The translations under genes were made by a program, and so were the position numbers. Positions 1 through 5,604 of a stretch of DNA of 5,790 bases are shown here, in pieces; the first letter of the stretch is position 1; every line of letters starts with the position of its first letter. Origin of the DNA: Deltaproteobacteria bacterium (GTDB lineage: Bacteria; Desulfobacterota; Desulfobacteria; Desulfobacterales; ETH-SRB1); contig JAFCZU010000371.1 in NCBI GenBank assembly GCA_019314185.1, forward strand, positions 1-5,790, in the 5' to 3' direction. The notes below the pieces were generated by a model. The model did not search any database. It saw only the letters and a program-made list of their open reading frames with translations, and was not told the DNA's origin.

Positions 1-699
1 AGTCAATGTCATGTTCTTATATTCGATTATGGATTTTTTACCTTGAACGAGAGGATCGTCAAGAACTAAACGAGTTGGTCGCAGCCTGTCCAGTACCAGA
101 CGATAGTCTTCGTATGAACATGTTTTCAAGATCCGTCCGGATACTGCATAAAATTCTGCTTTGAATGGATGAAAATTATCTTTTTGCACCCACAAAATAA
201 CTCTATGGTAGGTAACTCTCTCATCTTTGGCAAGAAGCTCCAAGATATAATATTCTTTTTCATCGATATTCTCGATTCTAAGGATTTTGGGATTATAATC
301 TCCATAAAAGTTTGCCCTTGCGATATCGCCGTTTGAAACATCTCCAAAGAGTCTCTGCTGAAGTGATATTCGCAGGGGTTTTGATATGGTCTGGAGAAAT
401 ACCCATAAGTTGTAATCGATCATAAGCGTGGATGTTCCCCTGTCCACCTTTGGATAGAGCGTTTTGATCAGGGTCTTATTTCGTCCTTTTATTAGCACCT
501 CATACTTAGCTGTTCTTGAATCTCTGCCGGGTTTGATGCTGGTAACATTAACCAACACCTTATAATCTAATTGAGGGCTTCTTACTTCATCGGTTTTCTG
601 AAGTATCACCTCGGCAGAATAATCTGCCATACAGATAACTGGGAACCATAACAGAATGCATATAAAAAATGTAATTTTTATTCTGTAACACTGCTGCAT
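1..699 (-). CDS. LolA-like outer membrane lipoprotein-sorting protein, 3' end off the window
   Basis: Likely a periplasmic carrier that accepts a lipid or lipoprotein from the ABC transporter encoded just upstream. The minus-strand frame stays open for 233 codons from ATG at 699 to the left edge with no stop, so the C-terminus is missing; related proteins are about 250 residues, so little is lost. Residues 1-25 form a signal peptide (hydrophobic core FFICILLWFPVIC, probable signal peptidase I site after CMA). The mature part has the alternating strand pattern of the LolA/LppX-like fold. It includes VDRGTSTLMIDYNLWVFLQT (about 85-104) and RLFGDVSNGDIARANFYGDY (about 116-135), which resembles the conserved GD-SNGD segment I know from proteins annotated 'outer membrane lipoprotein-sorting protein'. 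The start is supported by AGGGAGG seven bases upstream. It sits 15 bases after the permease stop, as the third gene of the operon. The family call is from memory of the pattern; the substrate is unknown. Confidence 0.85.
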   Translation of the reverse strand, partial: MQQCYRIKITFFICILLWFPVICMADYSAEVILQKTDEVRSPQLDYKVLVNVTSIKPGRDSRTAKYEVLIKGRNKTLIKTLYPKVDRGTSTLMIDYNLWVFLQTISKPLRISLQQRLFGDVSNGDIARANFYGDYNPKILRIENIDEKEYYILELLAKDERVTYHRVILWVQKDNFHPFKAEFYAVSGRILKTCSYEDYRLVLDRLRPTRLVLDDPLVQGKKSIIEYKNMTLT

Positions 700-706
700 G
701 GAAATG

Positions 707-713
707 CCTCCCT
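707..713 (-). promoter_or_regulatory. Strong Shine-Dalgarno site of the LolA-like gene
   Basis: AGGGAGG on the minus strand lies seven bases before the ATG at 699, between the permease stop (717-715) and the carrier start. It fixes the start of a gene that has no stop in this window and suggests efficient, independent translation of the periplasmic component. Confidence 0.7.
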
Positions 714-714
714 C

Positions 715-1965
715 TTAAAAGTGCCTTAGCGCATCAGCAATTATCAACCTGGATGCCTTGAAGGCAGGATAAAATGAAGAAACCAACGATGAAATCAGGG
801 CTATTGAAAAAGAAGCAATAAGGAGTTGGGGCACGATCTTTATGTGCGCTGTCCATCCGACAGTAGCTCCCGGAGGCGGTGGCATTGGAATTCCAACAAG
901 GGAAATTAAGTATGCAAGGACGGTCCCGGCTGCAATACCTATTAAGCCGCCAAGAATGCCGAGAACAAGTCCTTCCAACAAAAATAGTTTTAGAACTTCC
1001 CGTCGCCTGGAGCCTAAAGCCATGATCGTGCCGATTTCTCTCGTTCTTTCCCATATTGACATATTTATTGTATTGAAAATACTCAAAATCACAATAATAG
1101 CGATAATGAACTTTAAGACCAGAAACTGCCTTCCATACAACTCTACAGTTTTATTATAAAAATCAGCCAGTTCATACCAAGGCTTAAGCTCCAAATCCTT
1201 GTCTTTAACCAAATATAGAAGCTGCTTTTTTACTTGATCGGTATTTTCGGTTTTATCGACCAGTACTACTAACGTCTGTACTTTGTCGGTACGCAGAAGG
1301 GTTTGAGCTGCTGCTATCGGCATTCGCACCGCCCGGTCATCGAACTCTTTTGAAATAGTAAAAAATGTACCTTTTACCTTCATATCCATAGCATTTAGGG
1401 CGCCGCCTACAGTATTGCAAACCAGGATTATAAAATCGCCAACCTTTGATCCCATAGCCTTGGCAAGTCCTCTGCCTAAAATTACATTATACATATCATT
1501 CTGTGAAAGGTTTTCCCCAGCCTCAATCGCTAAACCAGATGTTGCTCCTTTAACTGTTTCAATAACACTGATTGCCTGCTCTCCTTCAGGGTTAATGCCT
1601 TGACAGAATATAGAAACTGTGTTTTCCCCTGTACTCATAAGTCCTGAAAATGTTATCCTTGGTGTAATAAGTTCTACGTGTTCAATGGAGCTAATAAGTT
1701 TTTCAATTTCATCAGGGTTTTCGATCATATAATCAAAAGGCTTAGCACTTCCTTTTTCTATATAGCCCTTCTTATAAATCTGAATATGGCCAAGGTTGCT
1801 GTGAATAACTGACTCTCGCATTTGCAAAAAAGTGTCTTCAAAAAAACCTCCAGCAATAATAAGTGAAATGCATCCAAAGGCAATCGCTGCCAGTGTGATG
1901 AGCGATCTGACTTTGTTTCTGAAAACATTTCTAACAGCAAGCTTTAAATCTAAGGGAATTTCCAT
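715..1965 (-). CDS. FtsX/MacB-family ABC transporter permease (LolC/LolE-like)
   Basis: Inner-membrane permease of a type VII (mechanotransmission) ABC transporter, 416 residues, a normal length for LolC/LolE/MacB-core proteins. Four membrane segments are visible: about 21-42, 283-303, 327-357 and 378-397. Between the first and second lies a periplasmic domain of about 240 residues (MacB_PCD type), which in this family contacts the substrate or a periplasmic partner. The cytoplasmic coupling segment WERTREIGTIMALGSRRREV (305-324) and the C-terminal YPAFKASRLIIADALRHF (399-416) are classic FtsX-domain signatures. A proline-rich MPPPPGATVG (361-370) sits in the last periplasmic loop. The start at 1965 has AAAGG (1977-1973) seven bases upstream, overlapping the ATPase stop codon. 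With 11 bases from the ATPase and 15 to the LolA-like gene, this is plainly one operon. Lipoprotein or lipid export is the best inference; peptide or drug export as in MacB is less likely because a LolA-like carrier, not a MacA adaptor, is the neighbour. Confidence 0.93.
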   Translation of the reverse strand: MEIPLDLKLAVRNVFRNKVRSLITLAAIAFGCISLIIAGGFFEDTFLQMRESVIHSNLGHIQIYKKGYIEKGSAKPFDYMIENPDEIEKLISSIEHVELITPRITFSGLMSTGENTVSIFCQGINPEGEQAISVIETVKGATSGLAIEAGENLSQNDMYNVILGRGLAKAMGSKVGDFIILVCNTVGGALNAMDMKVKGTFFTISKEFDDRAVRMPIAAAQTLLRTDKVQTLVVLVDKTENTDQVKKQLLYLVKDKDLELKPWYELADFYNKTVELYGRQFLVLKFIIAIIVILSIFNTINMSIWERTREIGTIMALGSRRREVLKLFLLEGLVLGILGGLIGIAAGTVLAYLISLVGIPMPPPPGATVGWTAHIKIVPQLLIASFSIALISSLVSSFYPAFKASRLIIADALRHF

Positions 1966-1976
1966 AGATTGACCTT

Positions 1977-2648
1977 TTATGAAATAACCTTTCCATCCAT
2001 CAACTGCACAATTCTACTCGCCATTGACATTACCTTGGGATCATGAGTGGAAAAGATAAAGACAGTTCCCTGGTCTTCATTTATCTTCTTCATTACCTCT
2101 AAAACCGCAGTACCGGTTTTGTGGTCCAGATTAGCAGTAGGCTCATCAGCCAATATTATCTTCGGCTCAGAAATGAGAGCCCGCGCAATCGCCACTCTCT
2201 GCCGCTGCCCTCCGCTTAATTCGTCCGGCTTGTGCATGGCGAAACTTTCCAGACCCACATTTTTCAGCGCATCCATCACCTTTTCTTTACGCATATGGTG
2301 CTTGATTTTTTTTCTCAAAAGAGGATATTCTATGTTCTCAAATGCCGAAAGAACTGGGATTAAATTAAACATTTGAAATATAAAGCCTATTTTTGTAGCC
2401 CTGAGATCTGCCAACTCATCGGAAGAAAGAGCGCTGACATCAATGCCATCTATCTTTATACTTCCTGATGTAGGCAAGTCTATACAGCCGATGAGATTAA
2501 GAAGAGTGCTCTTTCCGCTGCCTGATGGCCCTGCTATTGCCAAAAATTCTCTCTCACTTACAGCAAGATCCACACCTTTTAAGGCATAGATCAAAGTTTT
2601 ACCCAGGTGAAAATCTTTGGTTAATGCCTTTGCTTCAACTATGTCCAT
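1977..2648 (-). CDS. ABC transporter ATP-binding protein (LolD/MacB-type)
   Basis: Cytoplasmic ATPase powering the adjacent permease; 223 residues, typical of LolD and FtsE. All catalytic motifs are present: Walker A GPSGSGKST (40-48), Q-loop FQMFNL with Q92, signature LSGGQ (144-148), Walker B IILADEP (164-170, catalytic E169), D-loop ANLD (172-175) and H-loop H202. The Q-loop context FQMFNLIPVLSAFENIEYPL is characteristic of the LolD/MacB/FtsE group. The start at 2648 is constrained by an in-frame TAA two codons upstream. No good Shine-Dalgarno precedes it; the best match, CAGG, is about 15 bases away, so translation may be modest. It is the first gene of the operon, 64 bases after the broken nitroreductase frame. 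No key residue is missing, so it should be functional. Confidence 0.95.
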   Translation of the reverse strand: MDIVEAKALTKDFHLGKTLIYALKGVDLAVSEREFLAIAGPSGSGKSTLLNLIGCIDLPTSGSIKIDGIDVSALSSDELADLRATKIGFIFQMFNLIPVLSAFENIEYPLLRKKIKHHMRKEKVMDALKNVGLESFAMHKPDELSGGQRQRVAIARALISEPKIILADEPTANLDHKTGTAVLEVMKKINEDQGTVFIFSTHDPKVMSMASRIVQLMDGKVIS

Positions 2649-2676
2649 TGATTACGTGTCGCCTGAAGTTTCAAAA

Positions 2677-2704
2677 AGAATATCAAAATATATAATTTAT
2701 TCAA
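2677..2704 (-). promoter_or_regulatory. Possible sigma-70 promoter of the ABC operon
   Basis: In the 64-base gap before the ATPase gene, TTGAAT (2704-2699) and TATTCT (2682-2677) are separated by 16 bases on the minus strand, 4/6 matches to each consensus box. The gap is very AT-rich, so matches of this quality are expected by chance. It is the only gap upstream of the operon, so some promoter here is plausible, but this exact pair is weakly supported. Confidence 0.25.
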
Positions 2705-2712
2705 CAATTAAC

Positions 2713-3588
2713 CTACTTGAAAAAATGTTTCAAGTCCTTTCTATATGTCTTATACTTAATTTCTTTTCCATACCCAAATCTGAACAGCATTACCTGACCT
2801 TCCTTGGGAATGTTCACTTCTCGAAATAGGGATTGGTATTCTTCCCAAACATCCCGCAATAACTTGCGGTGTTTTTTTGCAAAGCTTTTTTCTCCTTCAA
2901 GTTGCCATCTTTGCCAGAACAGAGTAATGGCTGTCATGGGCTGCATTGCGAGGCCATGCTGGGTAATGGCAAGCCATATACGCTCTACTGCCTGACCTCC
3001 TTTTAAAAAATCTTCAGGATTCATGCCATCGACAGTAATAAGCGCTACGCCTGAGGAATTTATTATGCCTTGAAAAGAATGTAAGGCAACCATTTTTCCA
3101 ACTCCTATCTTATTAATAAGATTCATAATAAACCAGGGGCGGGTTGCTTTTAGAAAAATTTCTCCTGCAAATCCTGCTTCCAGATTTTTTAGAGGCAGAC
3201 CATCGCATTTTTCTATTGCTTCTTTATGACTGTATCGTATCATTTTGCCAAGATACTCATGAAGTGATCTGTTTTCGGTTCTAATTTGATCTGTCTTGTA
3301 GATTATTTTTGCCAGTTTTTTGAGTTCATCTTTTTCAACAACAAAGTGTAACTTAATGCCGGGTATGTCGGATATGGATTTTTTAAGATCATTTAATACT
3401 ATGGATGATATGGGCTTTTTTTCATAAAAAGTGCGGTTGGTATTACGTTTCCAGATTGAAGCAAATAATGGATTTATGGAGGTTTCATTATAAATAAGTT
3501 CTATTGATGCCATTAGGTCATCTTCTATTCCAGAAGGCAGGTAGTTGATATTTGTGTTAAGATCGAAGGCGCTTGCTGCAATTCTCAT
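2713..3588 (-). pseudogene. Nitroreductase (Acg-like) domain, C-terminal piece of a broken ThiF-nitroreductase gene
   Basis: Nitroreductase-superfamily flavoprotein domain of the Acg/Rv2032-like branch, normally FMN-binding. From the only internal ATG (3588) it reads 291 residues. KRNTNRTFYEKKPIS (47-61) is the branch's TNR motif, GGQAVERIWLAITQHGLAMQ (197-216) the conserved helix, and FRFGYG (269-274) the last core strand. The ATG at 3588 is probably not a true start. The same frame is open back to 3762, and from about 3699 it encodes family-like sequence (RFKDNNIFLYLNRDADPSFF, then NINQIASIISCGAVLEN) with no ATG or ribosome site. Before that the frame does not match the family, while the overlapping ThiF frame (stop at 3666) does. 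The expected APSGDNxQPW-type segment between them is absent. I therefore read it as the C-terminal third of a fused protein like mycobacterial Rv1355c, broken by a small deletion. An expressed stand-alone fragment cannot be excluded but would lack part of its FMN pocket. Confidence 0.75.
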
Positions 3589-3665
3589 GTTTTCCAGAAC
3601 TGCGCCGCATGATATGATTGAGGCTATCTGGTTTATATTAAAAAATGAAGGATCTGCATCTCTGT

Positions 3666-4406
3666 TTAAGTAAAGAAAAATGTTGTTATCCTTAAAACGC
3701 GAATAATGTAACGTATAACTTTTTTTGGAATACTTTCTTTTGTTATCTTTACAGCAGGAAATTCAGGAATTGAAGGTTTATATTTCCACTTATTTCTTGC
3801 AAGCAATTTTTTGACAACTCTCAATTTTATTTTCTGAATCGGGTTGCGGTTACCCATATATAGTTTTCCCTTGCGGTATTTTTGCAGAAAAGGATCAAAC
3901 TGGAAAAAATAAGGAGCTGGCTTTATACGCCCCTTATTAAGTATTATTCTGACAGCTTCAGTTGCAGCCATGCCGCTGCATATCTGACAGGCAATGTTTA
4001 AAGATGGCCCTGCTTTTGATTCAAGGTCCACCCTGGAAAGATCCATGTATTTGATATGTGTGGCTCTTGGAGCAAGACCCAGAGCAAAAGATAGATATTG
4101 ATCCTGTGATGCCATTCCATCAACAATGTTAAAATATTCATCAAAGCTCATACCCTCATGAGGAGAAAATATGAGCATTGCGGAGCTGAAACCCAAAGGG
4201 CCGGCTGTAATGACATAAACCCCCTTTTCCCGCGCCCGATTAAATAGAAGCCGCCTTATATCAAAGGCAAAAAAATCAAGACCGTCAATGACCACCTGAA
4301 CGCCATCAAGGAAATCGTCTATATTGGAGGCATTAATTTCTTCAGGAAACTCTTTAATTTCAAGGTATGGGTTAATACTGAGAGCCTGTTCCTTCATTAC
4401 TTCCAT
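3666..4406 (-). pseudogene. ThiF/MoeB/E1-like adenylyltransferase, middle piece of the broken gene
   Basis: C-terminal two-thirds of a ThiF-type (E1-like) domain, which in intact relatives adenylates the C-terminus of a ubiquitin-like or small partner protein. From ATG 4406 it gives 246 residues. VVIDGLDFFAFDIRRLLFNR (38-57) is the post-Rossmann strand and helix, VYVITAGPLGFSSAMLIF (63-80) the central strand, and ACQICSGMAATEAVRIIL (139-156) a CxxC-containing helix start. The ATG at 4406 is unlikely to be a start: in-frame codons upstream (4424-4407) encode DFGRPK, the conserved residues that precede MEVMKEQ in this family, and there is no ribosome site. The tail after KLYMGNRNPIQKIK (181-194) continues into a linker and VIRYIIR (230-236), which resembles the first helix of the nitroreductase domain, then runs out of frame to a stop at 3666. 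I interpret it as an internal piece of one decayed ThiF-nitroreductase gene. A stand-alone ThiF gene is the main alternative. Confidence 0.75.
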
Positions 4407-4639
4407 TTTTGGTCTTCCAAAATCCGGAAAAAATTGCCCACACCGGTTCTTGTCATAGTAATCAGGTGAACACCGCCTACACCTCCCATGCCGGGTATTG
4501 CCACAGTAGCATTTGCAAGCTTATCTTGTTCCGCCTGGGTCAGTAGGCCGATATTACGTGAGAAAGCTTCAGCCATGTATTCTTCCCTGGTGTTCAGTCC
4601 AAATTCTTTTATTTTATTAATAAGAGAGGTTTTATCCAT
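4397..4639 (-). pseudogene. N-terminal piece of the ThiF/E1-like protein, frameshifted
   Basis: This is the genuine start of the ThiF-nitroreductase gene. ATG at 4639 is preceded by TTGGAG with six bases of spacing; a TTG at 4651 in the same frame lies inside that ribosome site and is not the start. The 80-residue frame contains FSRNIGLLTQAEQDKL (26-41), the entry helix of this family, then ATVAIPGMGGVGGVHLITMT (44-63), whose GMGGVGG (50-56) is the Rossmann nucleotide-binding loop. After TGVGNF (65-70) family resemblance stops. The frame reads ten unrelated codons to a TAA at 4399-4397, overlapping the next piece. Intact relatives continue here with a D-x-D strand and an N-x-NRQ segment that contribute ATP/Mg contacts, before GRPK. 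That segment is missing, so the enzyme cannot be made whole by simple frameshifting. Truncated product, presumably inactive. Confidence 0.8.
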
Positions 4640-4651
4640 TTTAAACTCCAA
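4640..4651 (-). promoter_or_regulatory. Ribosome binding site deciding the ThiF start
   Basis: TTGGAG (4651-4646) followed by TTTAAA and ATG at 4639. The GGAG core at six bases selects the ATG, and the TTG of the same frame at 4651 is part of the site itself. It shows that the 5' control region of the decayed gene is still recognisable. Confidence 0.6.
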
Positions 4652-4653
4652 TC

Positions 4654-4680
4654 ATCAGGGATCAGGGGGTCGGGGGTCAG
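4654..4680. repeat. Short G-rich direct repeat before the ThiF gene
   Basis: On the plus strand three imperfect units follow one another: ATCAGGG (4654-4660), ATCAGGGGG (4661-4669) and TCGGGGG (4670-4676), then TCAG. Read on the minus strand this is a C-rich leader just before the ThiF ribosome site. From memory, similar runs are dispersed in intergenic DNA of sulfate-reducing bacteria; function unknown. Confidence 0.55.
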
Positions 4681-4687
4681 ATTTTTT

Positions 4688-4720
4688 CCACCACAAAGAT
4701 CACAGAAAGCACGAAGAAAT
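4688..4720. repeat. CACAAAG/CACAGAAAGCACGAAG intergenic element, left copy
   Basis: The plus strand reads CCACAAAGATCACAGAAAGC followed by ACGAAGAAAT, built from CAC-(A/G)-AAG-like units of 9-10 bases. It resembles short dispersed intergenic elements often seen in environmental Desulfobacterota genomes (recollection, not tested). A related stretch in the opposite orientation lies at 4958-4975, so the two flank the degraded interval between the ThiF and PIN genes. Confidence 0.4.
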
Positions 4721-4921
4721 GTAACTACTCAGGTTGTTAGGTTCACGGTTGGCCGCTTTGCGGTTTTCATAATTATTCCCACGATTAAAAGGATAGTTTG
4801 TTACTATTGTTATTATATCATCTTCAACGGAGAAAACAATTTTCAAAGGATACTTAAATCCTGCTGCTTCTTTTATATCCTAATTGAGCGAAATAGGAGG
4901 ATTGCCCGTGAATAAGGGGAG
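4700..4921 (-). pseudogene. Remnant of a small unrecognised protein (internal TAG)
   Basis: A minus-strand frame open from 4921 to TGA 4702-4700, interrupted only by TAG at 4882-4880. Between 4906 and about 4779 it reads protein-like sequence: GNPPISLN, the TAG, then DIKEAAGFKYPLKIVFSVED, DIITIVTNYPFNRG. The order (helix, strand ending VFSVED, then strand IVTNYP and a basic turn) is reminiscent of the C-terminal half of small RelE-like or DUF4258-like toxin proteins, but I cannot name the family with confidence. The last residues (about 4768-4703) look like translated repeat DNA, not protein. There is no ATG and no ribosome site upstream, so the 5' part appears lost. It lies between the ThiF and PIN genes, in the most decayed part of the window. 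Confidence 0.4.
4753..4767 (+). terminator. Weak terminator-like hairpin
   Basis: CCGC, loop TTT, GCGG, followed directly by TTTT on the plus strand. The stem has only four strong pairs (one or two wobble pairs could extend it) and no plus-strand gene precedes it, so it is recorded only as a possible structure within repeat DNA. Confidence 0.2.
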
Positions 4922-4957
4922 TTAGGGAAGGTAATAGGGAATGTTACTTTGTCACTT

Positions 4958-4975
4958 AATTTCTCTGTGTCCTTT
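4958..4975. repeat. TTTCTCTGTGTCCTTT element, right copy
   Basis: The plus strand reads AATTTCTCTGTGTCCTTT, resembling the reverse complement of the CACAAAG/CACAGAAAG element at 4688-4720 (shared TTTCT...GTG.TC.TT pattern). It ends at the stop codon of the PIN-domain frame. Together the two form an imperfect inverted pair around about 240 bases of degraded sequence. Confidence 0.3.
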
Positions 4976-5303
4976 ACTCTCCCGCCTCTTTTAAGGCTCT
5001 TTCCGCCACCTTTTTACTCAATCGAAACCCTTGCTTGCTTAATTCCTCAATGAAAGGCTTAATAGCTGGTATCAGCGCTTTATTTTTAGCTGCCAAAAGC
5101 AAGCCCAATACTCCGACAACCTCAAATCCGGCTCTCCTTGCCGCCTTCCTTGCTTTCTTCTCGTCAATGAGAATAAGGTCCGTCTTTTTCTCCTTTGATA
5201 AAATTATAGCCTCGGCTTCTCCCTTCCCCAAATACCCCAAAAATAACTCTACCACCTTACTGTCGGTAACTTTCTCAACTTTGAGATATTTTGCGGTCTT
5301 GAT
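4974..5303 (-). pseudogene. PIN-domain toxin of the DUF3368 type, C-terminal piece
   Basis: C-terminal part of a PIN-fold ribonuclease of the DUF3368 (VapC-like) group, usually about 155-165 residues and paired with a small UPF0175-type antitoxin. From GTG 5255 it reads 93 residues: LGKGEAEAI (9-17) with the active-site acid region, LILIDEKKAR (27-36) with the second acidic cluster, GVLGLLLAAK (48-57) and GFRLSKKV (76-83), the standard C-terminal order. GTG 5255 is not a credible start. There is no Shine-Dalgarno, and family-like residues IKTAKYLKVEKVTDSK continue upstream in frame to about 5303. The true N-terminus lies just beyond in another frame. About 40 residues between, including the first conserved glutamate, are absent, so the enzyme should be inactive. 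No antitoxin gene is visible on its 5' side. Confidence 0.75.
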
Positions 5304-5306
5304 GGT

Positions 5307-5347
5307 CCTATTAAAGTGGAAGCATCTGCTACAACTGTTTTTGTTCT
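5307..5347 (-). pseudogene. N-terminal piece of the same DUF3368/PIN gene
   Basis: The minus-strand frame 5347->5307 reads RTKTVVADASTLIG, matching the first beta strand of DUF3368 proteins (VVADAS-LIG, carrying the first catalytic aspartate). The downstream C-terminal piece is in a different frame and resumes at IKTAKYL (5303), so an internal stretch of roughly 40 codons is missing at about 5300-5311. No in-frame ATG precedes it. An ATG at 5352 is in another frame and hits a stop after seven codons, and GTT at 5350 could be a decayed GTG start. This confirms that the PIN gene is broken, not merely annotated short. Confidence 0.65.
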
Positions 5348-5357
5348 AACATAGAAA

Positions 5358-5378
5358 ACCTGGCCCTCAGGGCCAGGT
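5358..5378 (-). terminator. Perfect 21-base palindrome with T-tract on the minus strand
   Basis: ACCTGGCCCT and its exact reverse complement AGGGCCAGGT flank a single central base. On the minus strand the hairpin is followed by TTTTCT, giving the form of a Rho-independent terminator for transcription from the right. It sits directly before the decayed PIN start, so it may end a lost upstream gene or belong to an inserted repeat. Confidence 0.5.
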
Positions 5379-5417
5379 CACAGTCCTTACCCCCTCTGGA
5401 TGCAAAGGCAATTTTAT

Positions 5418-5430
5418 CCCCTTCCAGGGG
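5418..5430. repeat. Short CCCC/GGGG hairpin
   Basis: CCCC, loop TTCCA, GGGG; four pairs only. It lies between two stronger GC-rich hairpins (5358-5378 and 5442-5461), and the surrounding words (CCCCCTCTGG at 5390-5399 and 5446-5455) recur, so the whole stretch looks like a small repeat cluster, not a gene. Confidence 0.35.
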
Positions 5431-5441
5431 TTAAGTCAAAG

Positions 5442-5461
5442 CCGGCCCCCTCTGGGGTCGG
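5442..5461 (+). terminator. GC-rich hairpin followed by ATTTTTA
   Basis: CCGGCCCC pairs with GGGGTCGG (eight pairs including one G-U) around loop CTCT, and ATTTTTA follows on the plus strand. This is the form of a Rho-independent terminator. No plus-strand gene ends here, so it may be a relic or part of the hairpin cluster. Confidence 0.45.
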
Positions 5462-5556
5462 ATTTTTACTTCTACAACGGTAAAAATCGTATGTGAATTG
5501 CGGGTTCGAGTTTTTGGTCCACTTGCACGTAACCGTTTACAGGGGGCTCGAAATGC

Positions 5557-5580
5557 GGGCGGGATAAACTCGCCCCTACA
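5557..5580 (+). repeat. ATAAA-loop hairpin with CGCCCCTACA tail, copy 1
   Basis: GGGCGGG and CTCGCCC form a seven-pair stem (one G-U) around loop ATAAA, followed by CCTACA. It is paired with a related copy 45 bases downstream. The GTAGGGGCG...CGCCC form is, from memory, a common dispersed intergenic hairpin in environmental bacteria. Confidence 0.6.
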
Positions 5581-5604
5581 ATTTTGTTGCTACATGTCTG
5601 GCCT

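Noticed and set aside
126..347. Open minus-strand frame of 73 codons
   Set aside because: It lies wholly within the LolA-like gene in another frame. The LolA-like frame has a signal peptide, ribosome site and family-like sequence, and the other has none.
842..1159. Plus-strand frame of about 105 codons, and other plus-strand frames at 1415-1603, 2047-2376, 4488-4724 and 5035-5349
   Set aside because: Each is antisense to a recognised or decayed minus-strand gene, has no family resemblance, and is explained as the complement of conserved coding sequence.
2649..2712. Terminator between the nitroreductase piece and the ATPase gene
   Set aside because: The 64-base gap is AT-rich with no stable stem; it is better described as a possible promoter region.
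4424..4440. Programmed frameshift at the T6 run in the ThiF gene
   Set aside because: A shift alone would not restore the missing D-x-D and NRQ residues, and no slippery heptamer with a downstream structure is evident.
4654..4680. G-quadruplex before the ThiF gene
   Set aside because: Only three runs of three or more G occur within reach; a standard intramolecular quadruplex needs four.
5493..5525. tRNA-like T-arm (GCGGGTTCGAGTTTTT)
   Set aside because: The 3' side does not pair with GCGGG, and no acceptor stem or anticodon arm is present upstream.
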